DNA from: Malikia spinosa
GTDB taxonomy: Bacteria > Pseudomonadota > Gammaproteobacteria > Burkholderiales > Burkholderiaceae_C
Reading direction: 5' to 3'
Assembly (NCBI RefSeq): GCF_002980625.1
Contig: NZ_PVLR01000006.1
Span: forward strand, 62,001-126,000
DNA: 64,000 nt
The notes beneath the pieces are model-generated. The model was given only the letters and a program-made list of their open reading frames with translations, searched no databases and had not been told where the DNA came from. Positions 1 through 8,214 of the stretch are shown in pieces; the stretch's first letter is position 1, and every line of letters starts with the position of its first letter. The translations under genes and the position numbers were made by a program.

Positions 1-157
1 CGACCTCCTTGGCGAACTGCTGGATGTTTTCGGTGTGGAAGTTCGACGCCGGGTAGCCGGTGGGCATGTCCCATTTCTGTTGCGCCAGCACCTGGCCGCC
101 GAACGACAAGGTAGCGGCTGCCAGGCCTGCAGTAGCCCACTGTTTTACATTGACCAT
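1..157 (-). CDS. TRAP transporter solute-binding protein (DctP family), N-terminal part only
   Basis: Only the first 52 codons lie in the window; the gene runs off the left edge. The protein starts with a Sec signal peptide (basic MVNVKQ, then an alanine/leucine-rich core ending in VLAQQ) and continues with KWDMPTGYPASNFHTENIQQ, the typical mature start of DctP-type periplasmic proteins that capture carboxylates for TRAP transporters. The ATG at 157 has a GGAG ribosome site just upstream. The gene is divergent from the MarR-like regulator at 343, with a palindrome between them that may control both. The ligand cannot be told from this fragment, and the DctQ/DctM membrane subunits, if present, lie outside the window. 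Confidence 0.8.
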   Translation of the reverse strand, partial: MVNVKQWATAGLAAATLSFGGQVLAQQKWDMPTGYPASNFHTENIQQFAKEV

Positions 158-240
158 GCTGTACTCCGTTAACGATGAAGGGGCCGGCCGGCGGCTGCCA
201 GTCAGCGGTGTTGAAAACATATCGATGGCAAGATGTTAAT

Positions 241-256
241 AAAACGTTGACGTTTT
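241..256. promoter_or_regulatory. Palindromic operator candidate between TRAP gene and MarR-like regulator
   Basis: AAAACGT and ACGTTTT form perfect seven-base arms around a two-base centre, in the AT-richer part of the divergent intergenic region. The size and symmetry suit a dimeric winged-helix regulator, and the neighbouring MarR-like protein is the obvious candidate. Binding is inferred. Confidence 0.4.
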
Positions 257-342
257 GTCACTAAGGTTTACCCGTAATCTGCTGCTGTGGTTAACATGAG
301 ACGATAGTCATCCATCTTCCCCGTCTACCGAGCTGTCCCCTG

Positions 343-894
343 ATGTCCGCCCCTCCCACCCCCGGCACCCCTGCCAGCGTCCCCGCCAACGACCCGCAGC
401 GCATCGTCACCTCGGCGCACCTGGTGTCGGACAAGTCACCGGAGCTGTCCGAATTCGAGTTCGGCCTGATCATTGCCACCCATGCCTTCAACCGCTGGAT
501 GACCCGCTGCATGGGAGCGGCCGGCGTCAAGGACATGACGGCGGTGGATGTGCTGGTACTGCACCACACCAATCACCGGGCGATGGAAAAGCGCCTGGCC
601 GACATCTGCTTTGTGCTCAACATCGAGGACACGCATGTGGTGTCCTACGCGCTCAAGAAGCTCATGGCGGCCGGTTATGTGCGCAGCCAGAAGAAGGGCA
701 AGGAGGTGTTCTTCTCCACCACCGACGCTGGCGCCGCCCTGTGCATGCGCTACCGCGAGGTGCGCGAGGACTGCCTGATGCCGGGTTTCTCGGGCGCGGC
801 GGAGGAAAACCGCCAGCTGGGCGACTTCGCCAAGCTGCTGCGCACGCTGTCCGGTCGTTACGACCAGGCGGCCCGGGCGGCTACTTCCTACTAG
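343..894 (+). CDS. Winged-helix transcriptional regulator, MarR-like (COG5631 type)
   Basis: A 183-residue cytoplasmic DNA-binding protein. After a proline-rich N-terminus of about 35 residues, the middle reads as a winged helix: a helix around FGLIIATHAFNRWMTRCM, then VDVLVLHHTNHRAMEKRLADICF, a recognition-helix region IEDTHVVSYALKKLMAAGYV, and a wing with KKGKEVFFSTTDAG. This matches predicted MarR-like regulators common beside proteobacterial TRAP or aromatic-acid genes. It is divergent from a TRAP binding-protein gene and probably regulates it. No strong ribosome site is visible before the ATG at 343. The effector is unknown. Confidence 0.75.
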   Translation: MSAPPTPGTPASVPANDPQRIVTSAHLVSDKSPELSEFEFGLIIATHAFNRWMTRCMGAAGVKDMTAVDVLVLHHTNHRAMEKRLADICFVLNIEDTHVVSYALKKLMAAGYVRSQKKGKEVFFSTTDAGAALCMRYREVREDCLMPGFSGAAEENRQLGDFAKLLRTLSGRYDQAARAATSY

Positions 895-1001
895 TCAAGG
901 TCGATCACGTGCTTTTGCGGTGTCGCAAGGCCGTTGCCGATCTGGCCTGGCCCAGTTGCATCAGCCGTGCGCGGGCCACGAAAACGTGACTTGCGAGCCT
1001 G

Positions 1002-1028
1002 TTGCCAGCGGGTCAAATGCTGCACAAT
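1002..1028 (+). promoter_or_regulatory. Possible ssb promoter
   Basis: A TTGCCA -35-like box (1002-1007) and a CACAAT -10-like box (1023-1028) lie before ssb with a 15-base spacer, shorter than the optimum. A GAGAGG ribosome site follows before the ATG at 1064. This is pattern matching only. Confidence 0.35.
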
Positions 1029-1063
1029 CCCAGCCCTGAACACTGCTTAGAGAGGTCCCCAAT

Positions 1064-1594
1064 ATGGCATCCGTCAACAAAGTCATCCTGGTCGGCAATG
1101 TCGGCCGCGACGCCGAAATCCGCTACCTGCCCTCGGGCGCGGCGGTCGCCAATGTCACGCTCGCGACCTCGAGCCGGCGCAAGGACCGCAACAGCGGCGA
1201 GATGGTCGAGGACACCCAGTGGCACCGCGTCCAGTTCTTCGACCGCCTGGCCGAGATCGCCGGCGAATATGTCAAGAAGGGCCGTCCGATCTACATCGAA
1301 GGCCGACTGAAGTACGGCAAGTACACCGACCAGTCCGGCGTCGAGCGCAACACGGTCGACATCATCGCGACCGAGCTGCAGCTGCTCGGTGGCCGCGAAG
1401 GCATGGGCGGCGGCGACCGGGGTGGCATGGAAGAGGGCGGCGAGCGTCCGGCCTATACCCCGCGTGCAGCGGCTCCGGCCGCGCGTCCGGCCATGGCGGC
1501 TCGTCCCGCCCCGGCACCGCGTCCGGCTCCTGCCCCGGCTGCGGCACCGACCCACAGTGGTTTCGAGGACATGGACGATGATGTGCCGTTCTGA
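1064..1594 (+). CDS. ssb: Single-stranded DNA-binding protein
   Basis: SSB coats single-stranded DNA as a tetramer in replication, recombination and repair, and recruits partners through its acidic C-terminal tip. Residues 1-110 are the OB fold: MASVNKVILVGNVGRDAE at the start, then DTQWHRVQFFDRLAEIAGEYVKKG and IEGRLKYGKYTDQSG. A glycine-rich then alanine/proline-rich linker follows (about 115-165), ending in the conserved tip DMDDDVPF. At 176 residues it is of normal bacterial length. The gene stands alone, with a bidirectional terminator immediately downstream, convergent with the NERD-like gene. Confidence 0.97.
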   Translation: MASVNKVILVGNVGRDAEIRYLPSGAAVANVTLATSSRRKDRNSGEMVEDTQWHRVQFFDRLAEIAGEYVKKGRPIYIEGRLKYGKYTDQSGVERNTVDIIATELQLLGGREGMGGGDRGGMEEGGERPAYTPRAAAPAARPAMAARPAPAPRPAPAPAAAPTHSGFEDMDDDVPF

Positions 1595-1613
1595 CTAATA
1601 TTCTCTCGATGAG

Positions 1614-1651
1614 AAAAAAGCCCGGTGCCGTTCGCCGCATCGGGCTTTTTT
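1614..1651. terminator. Bidirectional rho-independent terminator between ssb and the NERD-like gene
   Basis: AAAAAAGCCCG and CGGGCTTTTTT form perfect 11-base arms around a 16-base loop. The flanking A and T runs allow termination on both strands, which suits the convergent genes. Confidence 0.9.
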
Positions 1652-1672
1652 CTGGCCGCTGGGCGGCAGGAT

Positions 1673-2377
1673 TCAGCTCAGCCAGCTCACGAGCAGGCTC
1701 ATGATGAGGGCGCCCAACAGCAGGGCCGCCAGCCCGTAAATGATGTTTTTTGCCTGGTTCGGGGCGGGCGTCGGCGCTGGATGCGCTGGCTCATGCCGCC
1801 CCGGCGCCGGCTTGGAGTGCGCAGGCTGAGTTGGCGGGTGAGGTTGCGGCTTGTGTTCGGGCTTGGCCTGGGCCTTCGGAGTCGTGAGCTGGGCCACGAT
1901 GTCCTCGACCTGGGAGTCCGACAGCATCACTTTCTTGAAGCTCTTGACATAGTCGGTAAAGCCCTCGGCGATCACGTTGTCCGGCACTTCGCCTTTCAGG
2001 TAGGCCTGGCCGCTGGTGAAGAACACGGCCGGATGGAAGCAGCTGCCGGGCAAATCCAGGGCTTCGAGCAGGGCCTGCACCTCATTGCTGACCTGGCGTA
2101 CCGGGCTGGGGATTTCGAGCGATTGCTCGCCTCGGTATTGGGTCCAGTTGATGCCGGGGCTGGCCTGGAAAGTGCCGGATTCTGTGTTTTCCTCGATGAC
2201 AAAGATGCCGTAGTTGGACACGATGACATGATTGGCCCGGGTTGTCGCGCCGCCCGGGTGCCTGATCGTGACCAGGCCGAGCCGACGATAAGCCCGCGCA
2301 TCGAGAAACAACCAGGGAATATCCTCGATCGAGGTGGCGGCGTAAGGAGCGTAGGCGGTCGCGTGGGGCTGGGGCAT
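1673..2377 (-). CDS. NERD-like domain protein with a C-terminal membrane anchor
   Basis: A 234-residue protein. Residues about 15-110 resemble a nuclease-related domain (NERD): RANHVIVSNYGIFVIEENTE matches the beta-strand core usually written as VIETKNWSG, followed by an aromatic W and a P-x-x-Q stretch (SPVRQVSNEVQALLEAL). The conserved lysine of the E-T-K-N motif is missing here, so nuclease activity is doubtful. Residues about 150-205 are a proline/histidine/lysine-rich low-complexity linker, and the last 25 residues (IIYGLAALLLGALIMSLLVSWLS) are one transmembrane helix. That predicts a tail-anchored protein with a cytoplasmic domain. The role is unknown. Confidence 0.7.
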   Translation of the reverse strand: MPQPHATAYAPYAATSIEDIPWLFLDARAYRRLGLVTIRHPGGATTRANHVIVSNYGIFVIEENTESGTFQASPGINWTQYRGEQSLEIPSPVRQVSNEVQALLEALDLPGSCFHPAVFFTSGQAYLKGEVPDNVIAEGFTDYVKSFKKVMLSDSQVEDIVAQLTTPKAQAKPEHKPQPHPPTQPAHSKPAPGRHEPAHPAPTPAPNQAKNIIYGLAALLLGALIMSLLVSWLS

Positions 2378-2452
2378 AGGGGCTGGGAGTCTGATTCAAT
2401 CATGCATGGGGTGGGACAGTGGCTGCCACCCGCTTGGTCTCTATAGACGCAC

Positions 2453-2587
2453 TCAATACCGGCATCGTTCCTTCAGCCGGTTTCTATTCAAATTGATGCG
2501 TTTTTGGGCGCGCCTGATATGCCAGGCGGCCCCGCAGGCGGCCAGAACCAGGCCGCCGCTGATCATTCCAAGGGTCATCAAATTCAT
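2453..2587 (-). CDS. Possible small single-span membrane protein (44 residues)
   Basis: A short frame starting MNLMTLGMISGGLVLAACGA, one hydrophobic segment, followed by a strongly basic tail (HIRRAQKRINLNRNRLKERC). Hydrophobic segment plus positive tail would give an inner-membrane protein with the tail in the cytoplasm. The ribosome site is weak. It lies upstream of the NERD-like gene on the same strand, fills an otherwise empty gap, and could be chance. Confidence 0.3.
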   Translation of the reverse strand: MNLMTLGMISGGLVLAACGAAWHIRRAQKRINLNRNRLKERCRY

Positions 2588-2675
2588 TTTTGCTGAATTT
2601 CTGATTCATTGTGCCGAATTAGGCCATAGATACCGCATCGTAGTCGAGCGGCATCGGCCAGGGAACCGGACAGAC

Positions 2676-2710
2676 AAAAAGCCAGCCAGTCTTTCGACTG
2701 CTGGCTTTTG
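2676..2710 (-). terminator. Rho-independent terminator after the pirin gene
   Basis: Read on the minus strand, a hairpin with AAAAGCCAG/CTGGCTTTT and GACTG/CAGTC stems, a TTTC-type loop and one bulged base ends in a T run, about 50 bases past the pirin stop. Confidence 0.75.
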
Positions 2711-2763
2711 CGCAAGGCGGGCGGCAGCGCGAGGTCGCGCTGGGCCGGGCTCATGCTGGGGCT

Positions 2764-3636
2764 TCAGCCCAGCTTGCCGGCGCGGAAGTCCTGGATCGCC
2801 TGGTAGATCTCGGCCTCGGTGTTCATGACGAAGGGGCCGTACTGCGCGATCGGCTCGCCCAGCGGCTGGCCCGCGATCAGCAGCACTCGGGCGTCCTCGC
2901 TGGCCTCGATCCGCACGCCGTCGGCGCCCGGTTCGTTGGCCAGGATCGCCATCCGCTGCACTGGTACTGCCTGGCCGCCCAGGCTGACCGCGCCACGATA
3001 CACATAGACGAAGGCGTTGTGGCTGGCCGGCAGCGCCTGCTCGAAGCGGGTGCCAGCCGGCAGGTGCAGGTCCAGATAGGTCGGTGCGGTTGCTTCGCGC
3101 GTCACCGCGCCTGTCACGCCATGGCTTTCGCCCGCGATCACCGTCACTGCCACGCCCTCGGGTGTGGTGAATTGAGGCAGCTCGGCATGCGCGATGTCGC
3201 GGTACCAGGGCGGATTCATCTTGTCGCGCGCCGGCAGATTCAGCCAGAGCTGGAAGCCTTCCATCACGCCGGCTTCCTGCTGCGGGATCTCGGAGTGGAT
3301 CAGGCCGCTGCCGGCCGTCATCCACTGCACGTCGCCGTTCTGCAGCAGGCCTTCGTGGCCCGCGCTGTCGCGGTGCAGCATGCGTCCGGCGATCATGTAG
3401 GTCACGGTCTCGAAGCCGCGGTGCGGGTGATTCGGGAAGCCGGCGATGTAGTCGTCCGGGTTCTCGCTGCCGAAGGCGTCGAGCATCAGGAAAGGGTCGA
3501 GCCGGCGCTGCAGGTCCTGCGTCAGCACGCGGGTCAGCTTGACGCCGGCGCCGTCCGAGGTCGGGCGGCCGACGATCAGGCGCTCGATGCGGCGCGGCTG
3601 GCTGACGACGGTGGAGGGGGTGGCGTTCGGGGTCAT
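2764..3636 (-). CDS. Pirin family protein (bicupin, quercetinase-like)
   Basis: Pirins are iron-binding bicupins; some bacterial members oxidise quercetin-like flavonols and others act as redox-sensing partners. The N-terminal cupin carries the expected metal ligands H70 and H72 (NHPHRGFETVTYMIAG) and H114 and E116 (GSGLIHSEIP). The rest of the 290 residues matches the pirin C-terminal cupin (LPAGTRFEQALPASHNAFVYVY). I chose the ATG at 3636 rather than the GTG at 3645, because AGGAAA abuts the GTG but sits nine bases before the ATG. It follows azoR on the same strand by about 70 bases; azoreductase-pirin pairs suggest quinone or flavonoid detoxification. Confidence 0.85.
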   Translation of the reverse strand: MTPNATPSTVVSQPRRIERLIVGRPTSDGAGVKLTRVLTQDLQRRLDPFLMLDAFGSENPDDYIAGFPNHPHRGFETVTYMIAGRMLHRDSAGHEGLLQNGDVQWMTAGSGLIHSEIPQQEAGVMEGFQLWLNLPARDKMNPPWYRDIAHAELPQFTTPEGVAVTVIAGESHGVTGAVTREATAPTYLDLHLPAGTRFEQALPASHNAFVYVYRGAVSLGGQAVPVQRMAILANEPGADGVRIEASEDARVLLIAGQPLGEPIAQYGPFVMNTEAEIYQAIQDFRAGKLG

Positions 3637-3708
3637 GGTCGGCACTTTCCTGATGGCAGGGCGCTATCCCGGCTGGGCGCGCCCTGCGTGGCATTCAATC
3701 GAAGGGGG

Positions 3709-4311
3709 TCAGGCAGCCAGTGCGGCTTCCAGATCGGCTTCGGCCTGGGCGAAACCCTTGGCGGCGGCCTCGGGGCCCATGTTCAGGCCTTCGGCGAACA
3801 CGAAGCGTACATCGCTCATGCCCAGGAAGCCCAGCACCGACTTCAGGTAGGGGGTCTGGCTGTCGTTCGGGGTGTCGCGGTAGATGCCGCCACGGGCCAA
3901 GGCGACATAGACCGTCTTGCCCTGGACCAGGCCGACCGGCCCGGTCGCGGTGTACTGGAAGGTCACGCCGGCGCGCGCCACGGCATCGATCCAGTTCTTG
4001 AACTGCGACGAGACGCCAAAGTTGTACATCGGCACGCCGAGCACGATCGCGTCATGGGCCTGCAGCTCGGCGATCAGCGCGTCGTAGCCGGCGACAGCGG
4101 CGGCCTGCTCGGCGCTGCGCTGCTCGGCCGGGGTGAACAGGGCACCCAGCATGGCTTCGTCGAGTGCCGGCACCGGGTTGGCGGCCAGGTCGCGCAGCGT
4201 GACAGTGGCGCCCGGGTTGGCGGCTTGCAGGCGCTCGGTGACGCGGTTGGCGACCTTGGTCGAGTTGGCTCCTTCGCGGCGGGCACTGGCGTTGATTTGC
4301 AGGATCTTCAT
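3709..4311 (-). CDS. azoR: FMN-dependent NADH:quinone oxidoreductase / azoreductase
   Basis: A 200-residue flavodoxin-fold enzyme that reduces quinones and azo bonds by two-electron transfer from NADH, as a cytoplasmic FMN dimer. The sequence shows the AzoR signature: [22 protein letters not shown] at the phosphate-binding loop, [26 protein letters not shown] over the flavin, and [13 protein letters not shown]. Length equals that of the E. coli enzyme. It is divergent from a LysR gene at 4404 and upstream of pirin on its own strand, so azoR-pirin is probably one transcript controlled by that LysR protein, most likely in response to quinones. Confidence 0.93.
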   Translation of the reverse strand: MKILQINASARREGANSTKVANRVTERLQAANPGATVTLRDLAANPVPALDEAMLGALFTPAEQRSAEQAAAVAGYDALIAELQAHDAIVLGVPMYNFGVSSQFKNWIDAVARAGVTFQYTATGPVGLVQGKTVYVALARGGIYRDTPNDSQTPYLKSVLGFLGMSDVRFVFAEGLNMGPEAAAKGFAQAEADLEAALAA

Positions 4312-4392
4312 GGTCGTTTCCTTGAGTGGGGAGGGAGTGGTTCTACTGTATTTGTTGCCTGATCCTTTGAGAATCCGTTTATTTGGATATCA

Positions 4393-4412
4393 TTGTTCGA
4401 AAAATGGAACAA
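4393..4412. promoter_or_regulatory. LysR-type operator candidate overlapping the lysR start
   Basis: TTGTTC and GAACAA form six-base inverted arms eight bases apart, and the ATG at 4404 lies inside. LysR regulators bind interrupted dyads of this size and often repress themselves, so this may be an autoregulatory site that also acts on divergent azoR. Confidence 0.5.
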
Positions 4413-5321
4413 TCTAGCGAAGCCATCGATCCCAACGACCTGTTGATCTTTGCCCGCGTGGCCGAGCTCGGCAGCTTCAGCCGCGCCGCCGACCGGCTCG
4501 GTTGCCCCAAGTCCACGGTGTCGCGCCGCATCGCCGGGCTCGAGACCCAGCTCGGCGAGCGCCTGCTGCAACGCACGACAAGACGCCAGCAGCTGACCGA
4601 CTTCGGCCGCCAGCTGCTGGAGCACGCGCATCAGGTGGTGCTGGAGGTAGAGGCGGTGGCGGCGCTGCGCGAACAGCGCCAGGCCGCGCCGAGCGGGCGG
4701 CTGCGGGTCTCGATGCCGAGTGACTTCGCCAACCTGTTCCTGGGCGACATGCTGGCCGCCTTCGTCGCGCTGCATCCGGCGATCACGCTCGAGCTCGACC
4801 TGTCGCCGCGCCGGGTCGACCTGCTGGCCGAGGGCATCGATGTCGCGGTGCGCATCGGTTCGCTGCCCGACGACGCCTGGCTGGCCGCACGCCGGCTGAC
4901 GGTGTTCTCGAACGGCCTCTATGCCTCGCCCGACTACCTGGCCGAACGCGGCGAGCCGGCGCATCCCGACGAGCTGCTGCGGCACCAGGCGGTGCGGCTG
5001 CTGGGCGGGCAGGGCGAGCCGCTGCCCTGGACGCTGCGCCACGGCGACCAGGTCTGGGAAGGCTTGCCGCCGGGCCGGGTCAGCGCCAATTCGCCCGAGC
5101 TGCTGCTGCGCCTGGCGCGTGCCGGCGGCGGCATCGCAGCCGTGCCCGACCTGTTCGCGCAGCCGATGCTGCAGCGCGGCCTGTTGCGCCGGGTGCTGCC
5201 GGACTGGTGCCTGCCGCCACATCCGGCCTGGGCGGTGTTCCCGGGCCGCAAGCTGATGCCGGCCAAGACCCGGGTCTTCATCGACATGCTGCAGGCGGCG
5301 CTGGCGGGCAGCGCCGCTTAG
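4404..5321 (+). CDS. LysR family transcriptional regulator of azoR-pirin
   Basis: A 305-residue LysR-type regulator. The N-terminal helix-turn-helix is clear (DLLIFARVAELGSFSRAADR, then CPKSTVSRRIAGLETQLGERLLQRTTRR). The effector-binding domain starts near residue 90 (GRLRVSMPSDFANLFLGDML) and has the usual periplasmic-binding-like pattern (VDVAVRIGSLPDD equivalent, GGGIAAVPDLFAQPML). The frame could start further up at a TTG (4383), but the ATG at 4404 fits the family N-terminus and sits within a palindrome. It is divergent from azoR, as is usual for regulators of quinone-stress azoreductases. Confidence 0.9.
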   Translation: MEQSSEAIDPNDLLIFARVAELGSFSRAADRLGCPKSTVSRRIAGLETQLGERLLQRTTRRQQLTDFGRQLLEHAHQVVLEVEAVAALREQRQAAPSGRLRVSMPSDFANLFLGDMLAAFVALHPAITLELDLSPRRVDLLAEGIDVAVRIGSLPDDAWLAARRLTVFSNGLYASPDYLAERGEPAHPDELLRHQAVRLLGGQGEPLPWTLRHGDQVWEGLPPGRVSANSPELLLRLARAGGGIAAVPDLFAQPMLQRGLLRRVLPDWCLPPHPAWAVFPGRKLMPAKTRVFIDMLQAALAGSAA

Positions 5322-5332
5322 ATATTTTGGTG

Positions 5333-5350
5333 ATTTTCTATACAGAAAAT
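5333..5350 (+). promoter_or_regulatory. Palindromic operator and AT-rich promoter region of the hipA-hipB pair
   Basis: ATTTTCT and AGAAAAT are perfect seven-base arms around a four-base centre, 40 bases before the hipA ATG. A TTGGTA/TATATA pair of promoter-like boxes follows within 30 bases. The size suits an XRE dimer, and HipB proteins repress their own operons, so the antitoxin at 6717 is the likely ligand. The region is strikingly AT-rich against its surroundings. Confidence 0.5.
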
Positions 5351-5389
5351 TGGTATTTTTGTAGTTGGTTTATATAGAATTCCACCAAT

Positions 5390-6700
5390 ATGAGTTCCAC
5401 CTGCACCCTCCAGTTGCACGCAGCGGGCGTCTGGCACGATGTCGCCAGTGTCAGTCTGTTTGGCGATAGCCGCGAGGGGTGGCGGGCCCGGAGCTACACG
5501 GGCTACGACGTGGCCTGGGCATTCGAGCATGTAAACAAACGCGATGCCTATGCCTTGTCTTGTCAGTTCCCGGTCGGTCTGGAGCCCTGGCAACTGCCGC
5601 ACTGGCCGGTGTTCCTGATCGACATGCTGCCCCAGGGCTTCGGCCGGCGTGAACTGCTGCGCCGCCTGGGCTTGCCCGAGACTTCGGAGGAACCCTCGGA
5701 CTGGCCCTTGCTGCTCAGCGGCGCGGGCAACTCGATCGGCAACCTGCGTGTCAAGGAGGCTGCACAGTGGCTGGATCAGAACCGGGGTCCCCGTCATGGC
5801 TTCACGGACGAAGAGGTGGCAGAACGAGCTGAGGAGTTCGCCGAATACCTGGCCACGCATGGCTTGTTTCTGGCGGGTTCATCCGGCGTACAAGGCGAAT
5901 GGCCCAAGCTGCTGCTGACCCGTGCCGACGACGGCTTGCTTTATCTCGACCACAGCCTGCCCGACGAGCGAGCGCGCGAGCATTTCATCGTCAAGTTCGG
6001 GCGTGGCCGCGACGAGCGCCTGGCGCAGATCCTGCGTCACGAGGCGGTCTACATGGATCTGGCGCGCCTACTCGGCCTGCGCGTTCATGCGCCGCTGAGC
6101 TTGCGGCAGCGTGCCCTTTTCATTCCCCGCTTCGACCGGCGCATCCATCCAGGCGGTATGGAGCGTCTGGGGCAGGAGAGCATCGCCTCGCTGACCGGAA
6201 AAGTCGGATTCGAGTTCGTTCCCAGCCACGACGAGGTGTGCCGCCAGTTGCTGCTGCGCTGCACCGATCCGCAGGTCGAGGTGCTGGAATACCTGCGCCG
6301 CGATGTCGCCAATCTGGCGCTAGGCAACAAGGACAACCATGCCCGTAACACCGCGCTGCAGCGCGACTTCCAGGGCTACATTGCGCTGACGCCGCTGTAC
6401 GACTTCGCGCCGATGTACCTGCACCCGGACGGCATCGCTAGACGCATCCGCTGGGAAAACAACGACGGCGCGCAGATCGACTGGTCAAGGGTCCTCGATG
6501 CCGTCTGTACCCAGCCAACGGGCAGCAAGAAGCAGCGGCGACTGGACCGTGAGTCGCTGGCCGAAGGCTTGCGTGCCATGGCGCCCGCGCTCGGCGAGAT
6601 TGCCAGCCACGGCATCGCCATGGGTATGGAACCCGATGTCCACCAGCACCTGAAGCTGGGGATCGAGCGCCTGGCGCGCGAGATGGAGGCGCTGCGCTGA
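5390..6700 (+). CDS. hipA: HipA-like serine/threonine kinase toxin
   Basis: HipA toxins are kinases; E. coli HipA phosphorylates glutamyl-tRNA synthetase and causes growth arrest. This 436-residue protein has the full layout: an N-terminal HipA subdomain (VFLIDMLPQGFGRRELLRRLG, residues 74-94), the phosphate-loop-like GAGNSIGNLRV (111-121), GSSGVQGEWPKLLL (163-176), the strand HFIVKFGRG (198-206), the catalytic-loop motif GNKDNHARN (312-320, D315 as likely base) and the metal-binding YDFAPMY (337-343). No key residue is missing, so it should be active. Unlike hipBA, toxin precedes antitoxin; the gap is 16 bases. Its target is unknown. Confidence 0.88.
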   Translation: MSSTCTLQLHAAGVWHDVASVSLFGDSREGWRARSYTGYDVAWAFEHVNKRDAYALSCQFPVGLEPWQLPHWPVFLIDMLPQGFGRRELLRRLGLPETSEEPSDWPLLLSGAGNSIGNLRVKEAAQWLDQNRGPRHGFTDEEVAERAEEFAEYLATHGLFLAGSSGVQGEWPKLLLTRADDGLLYLDHSLPDERAREHFIVKFGRGRDERLAQILRHEAVYMDLARLLGLRVHAPLSLRQRALFIPRFDRRIHPGGMERLGQESIASLTGKVGFEFVPSHDEVCRQLLLRCTDPQVEVLEYLRRDVANLALGNKDNHARNTALQRDFQGYIALTPLYDFAPMYLHPDGIARRIRWENNDGAQIDWSRVLDAVCTQPTGSKKQRRLDRESLAEGLRAMAPALGEIASHGIAMGMEPDVHQHLKLGIERLAREMEALR

Positions 6701-6716
6701 ACGCGCGCGATGCAAG

Positions 6717-7010
6717 ATGGACAAACGCTACAAAGCCCTGTCAGTGCCGGAGCAACTGGCGCTGCGCCTGCAGGCGATCGAGGAGGTGCTGGTGAATCCG
6801 GAATGGACGCTGCAGCAGTCGGTGCGCCACCTCAAGCGCACCCTGCGCCTGACCAGCGCCGAGCTGGCCCGGCTCGCCAGCGTCTCGACCAAGACGATCC
6901 AGGATATCGAGCAGGGGCGCAGTGAAGGCACGGTCCAGACCTTGAACCGCATCCTGGGCGTGCTCGGCCTCAAGCTGGGGGTGGTCAGGGCCTCCCCGAG
7001 CGAGGATTAG
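6717..7010 (+). CDS. hipB: HipB-like antitoxin, XRE helix-turn-helix
   Basis: A 97-residue DNA-binding protein encoded 16 bases after the HipA-like toxin. Residues about 42-88 form an XRE-type helix-turn-helix ([33 protein letters not shown] in pieces), preceded by a 35-residue helical extension with two LQ-rich turns. It should neutralise the kinase and repress the operon through the palindrome at 5333. The N-terminal extension is longer than in E. coli HipB. Its stop overlaps the stop of the convergent mnmA by four bases, so transcription from both sides meets here with no terminator visible. Confidence 0.85.
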   Translation: MDKRYKALSVPEQLALRLQAIEEVLVNPEWTLQQSVRHLKRTLRLTSAELARLASVSTKTIQDIEQGRSEGTVQTLNRILGVLGLKLGVVRASPSED

Positions 7011-8206
7011 CCGCCCGCTGACTTGCCCTGCGGCCTGCGGCGCGCCTTGCGCTTGACTGGCTCGGGCGTGATCGCCGGCAGCGCTGCCTCGGTCGCGCTG
7101 GCGGAATGGATCACGCCGCCGCCCAGGCAGACATCGCCGTCATACAGCACCGCGCTCTGGCCCGGCGTGACCGCCCATTGCGCCTGCTCGAAGCCGAGCG
7201 CGAAGGCGCCGTCGCCGTTCGGCGCCAGCAGGCAGGGCGCGTCGGCCTGACGGTAGCGGGTCTTGGCGCCGTACTGGCCCGGTGCCGGCGGCTCGCCCGC
7301 GACCCAGCTCGCGTCCTCGGCCTGCAGCAGCGGCGACAGCAGCCAGGGGTGGTCGTGGCCCTGCACCACCCACAGCGTGTTGGTCGCGACATCCTTGCGC
7401 GCGACGAACCAGGGCTGGTGCTCGCTGCCACCCTTGGCCGATCCCTGTTCCTTGACCCCGCCAATCCCCAGGCCCTGGCGCTGGCCCAGGGTGTAGAAGC
7501 TCAGGCCCACATGCTGGCCGATCACCCGGCCCTGGTCGTCGCGGATCGCGCCGGGTGCCTTCTGGATGTAGCGGTTCAGGAAGTCGCGGAACGGCCGCTC
7601 GCCGATGAAGCAGATGCCGGTCGAGTCCTTCTTCTTCGCGTTGGGCAGGCCGATCTCGTCGGCGATGCGGCGCACTTCGGTCTTGGGCAGTTCGCCGACC
7701 GGGAACATCGCCTTGGACAGCTGCGCCTGGTTCAGCCGGTGCAGGAAATAGCTCTGGTCCTTCAGCGGGTCACAGCCCTTGAGCAGCTGGTGCTTGCCGC
7801 TGGCCTCATCGAAGCGCACCCGGCAGTAATGGCCGGTCGCGATCTTGTCGGCGCCCAGGCGCATCGCGTGGTCGAGGAAGGCCTTGAACTTGATCTCGGC
7901 GTTGCACAGGATGTCGGGGTTCGGCGTGCGGCCGGCCTGGTATTCACGCAGGAACTCGGCGAACACGCGGTCCTTGTACTCGGCCGCGAAGTTGACATGC
8001 TCCATGTCGATGCCGATCACGTCGGCCACGCTGGCCGCGTCGAGGAAGTCCTGGCGCGACGAGCAGTATTCGCTGTCGTCGTCGTCTTCCCAGTTCTTCA
8101 TGAAGATGCCGATCACCTCATAGCCCTGCTGCTTGAGCAGCCAGGCGCTGACCGCCGAGTCGACGCCGCCGCTCAAGCCCACCACCACGCGTTGTTTCTT
8201 TGCCAT
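7007..8206 (-). CDS. mnmA: tRNA-specific 2-thiouridylase MnmA
   Basis: MnmA adenylates and thiolates U34 of the Lys, Glu and Gln tRNAs. The N-terminal PP-loop is GLSGGVDSA (10-18), the first catalytic cysteine is C101 (ILCNAEIKF) and the second is C199 ([16 protein letters not shown]); the acceptor-binding GHYCRV and SYFLHRL regions are also present. At 399 residues it is slightly long because of a basic C-terminal tail ([15 protein letters not shown]). The ATG at 8206 gives the standard start [14 protein letters not shown]. It lies eight bases after the LysR gene on the same strand and may share its transcript. Its stop overlaps hipB. Confidence 0.97.
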   Translation of the reverse strand: MAKKQRVVVGLSGGVDSAVSAWLLKQQGYEVIGIFMKNWEDDDDSEYCSSRQDFLDAASVADVIGIDMEHVNFAAEYKDRVFAEFLREYQAGRTPNPDILCNAEIKFKAFLDHAMRLGADKIATGHYCRVRFDEASGKHQLLKGCDPLKDQSYFLHRLNQAQLSKAMFPVGELPKTEVRRIADEIGLPNAKKKDSTGICFIGERPFRDFLNRYIQKAPGAIRDDQGRVIGQHVGLSFYTLGQRQGLGIGGVKEQGSAKGGSEHQPWFVARKDVATNTLWVVQGHDHPWLLSPLLQAEDASWVAGEPPAPGQYGAKTRYRQADAPCLLAPNGDGAFALGFEQAQWAVTPGQSAVLYDGDVCLGGGVIHSASATEAALPAITPEPVKRKARRRPQGKSAGG

Positions 8207-8214
8207 GGGCTGGA

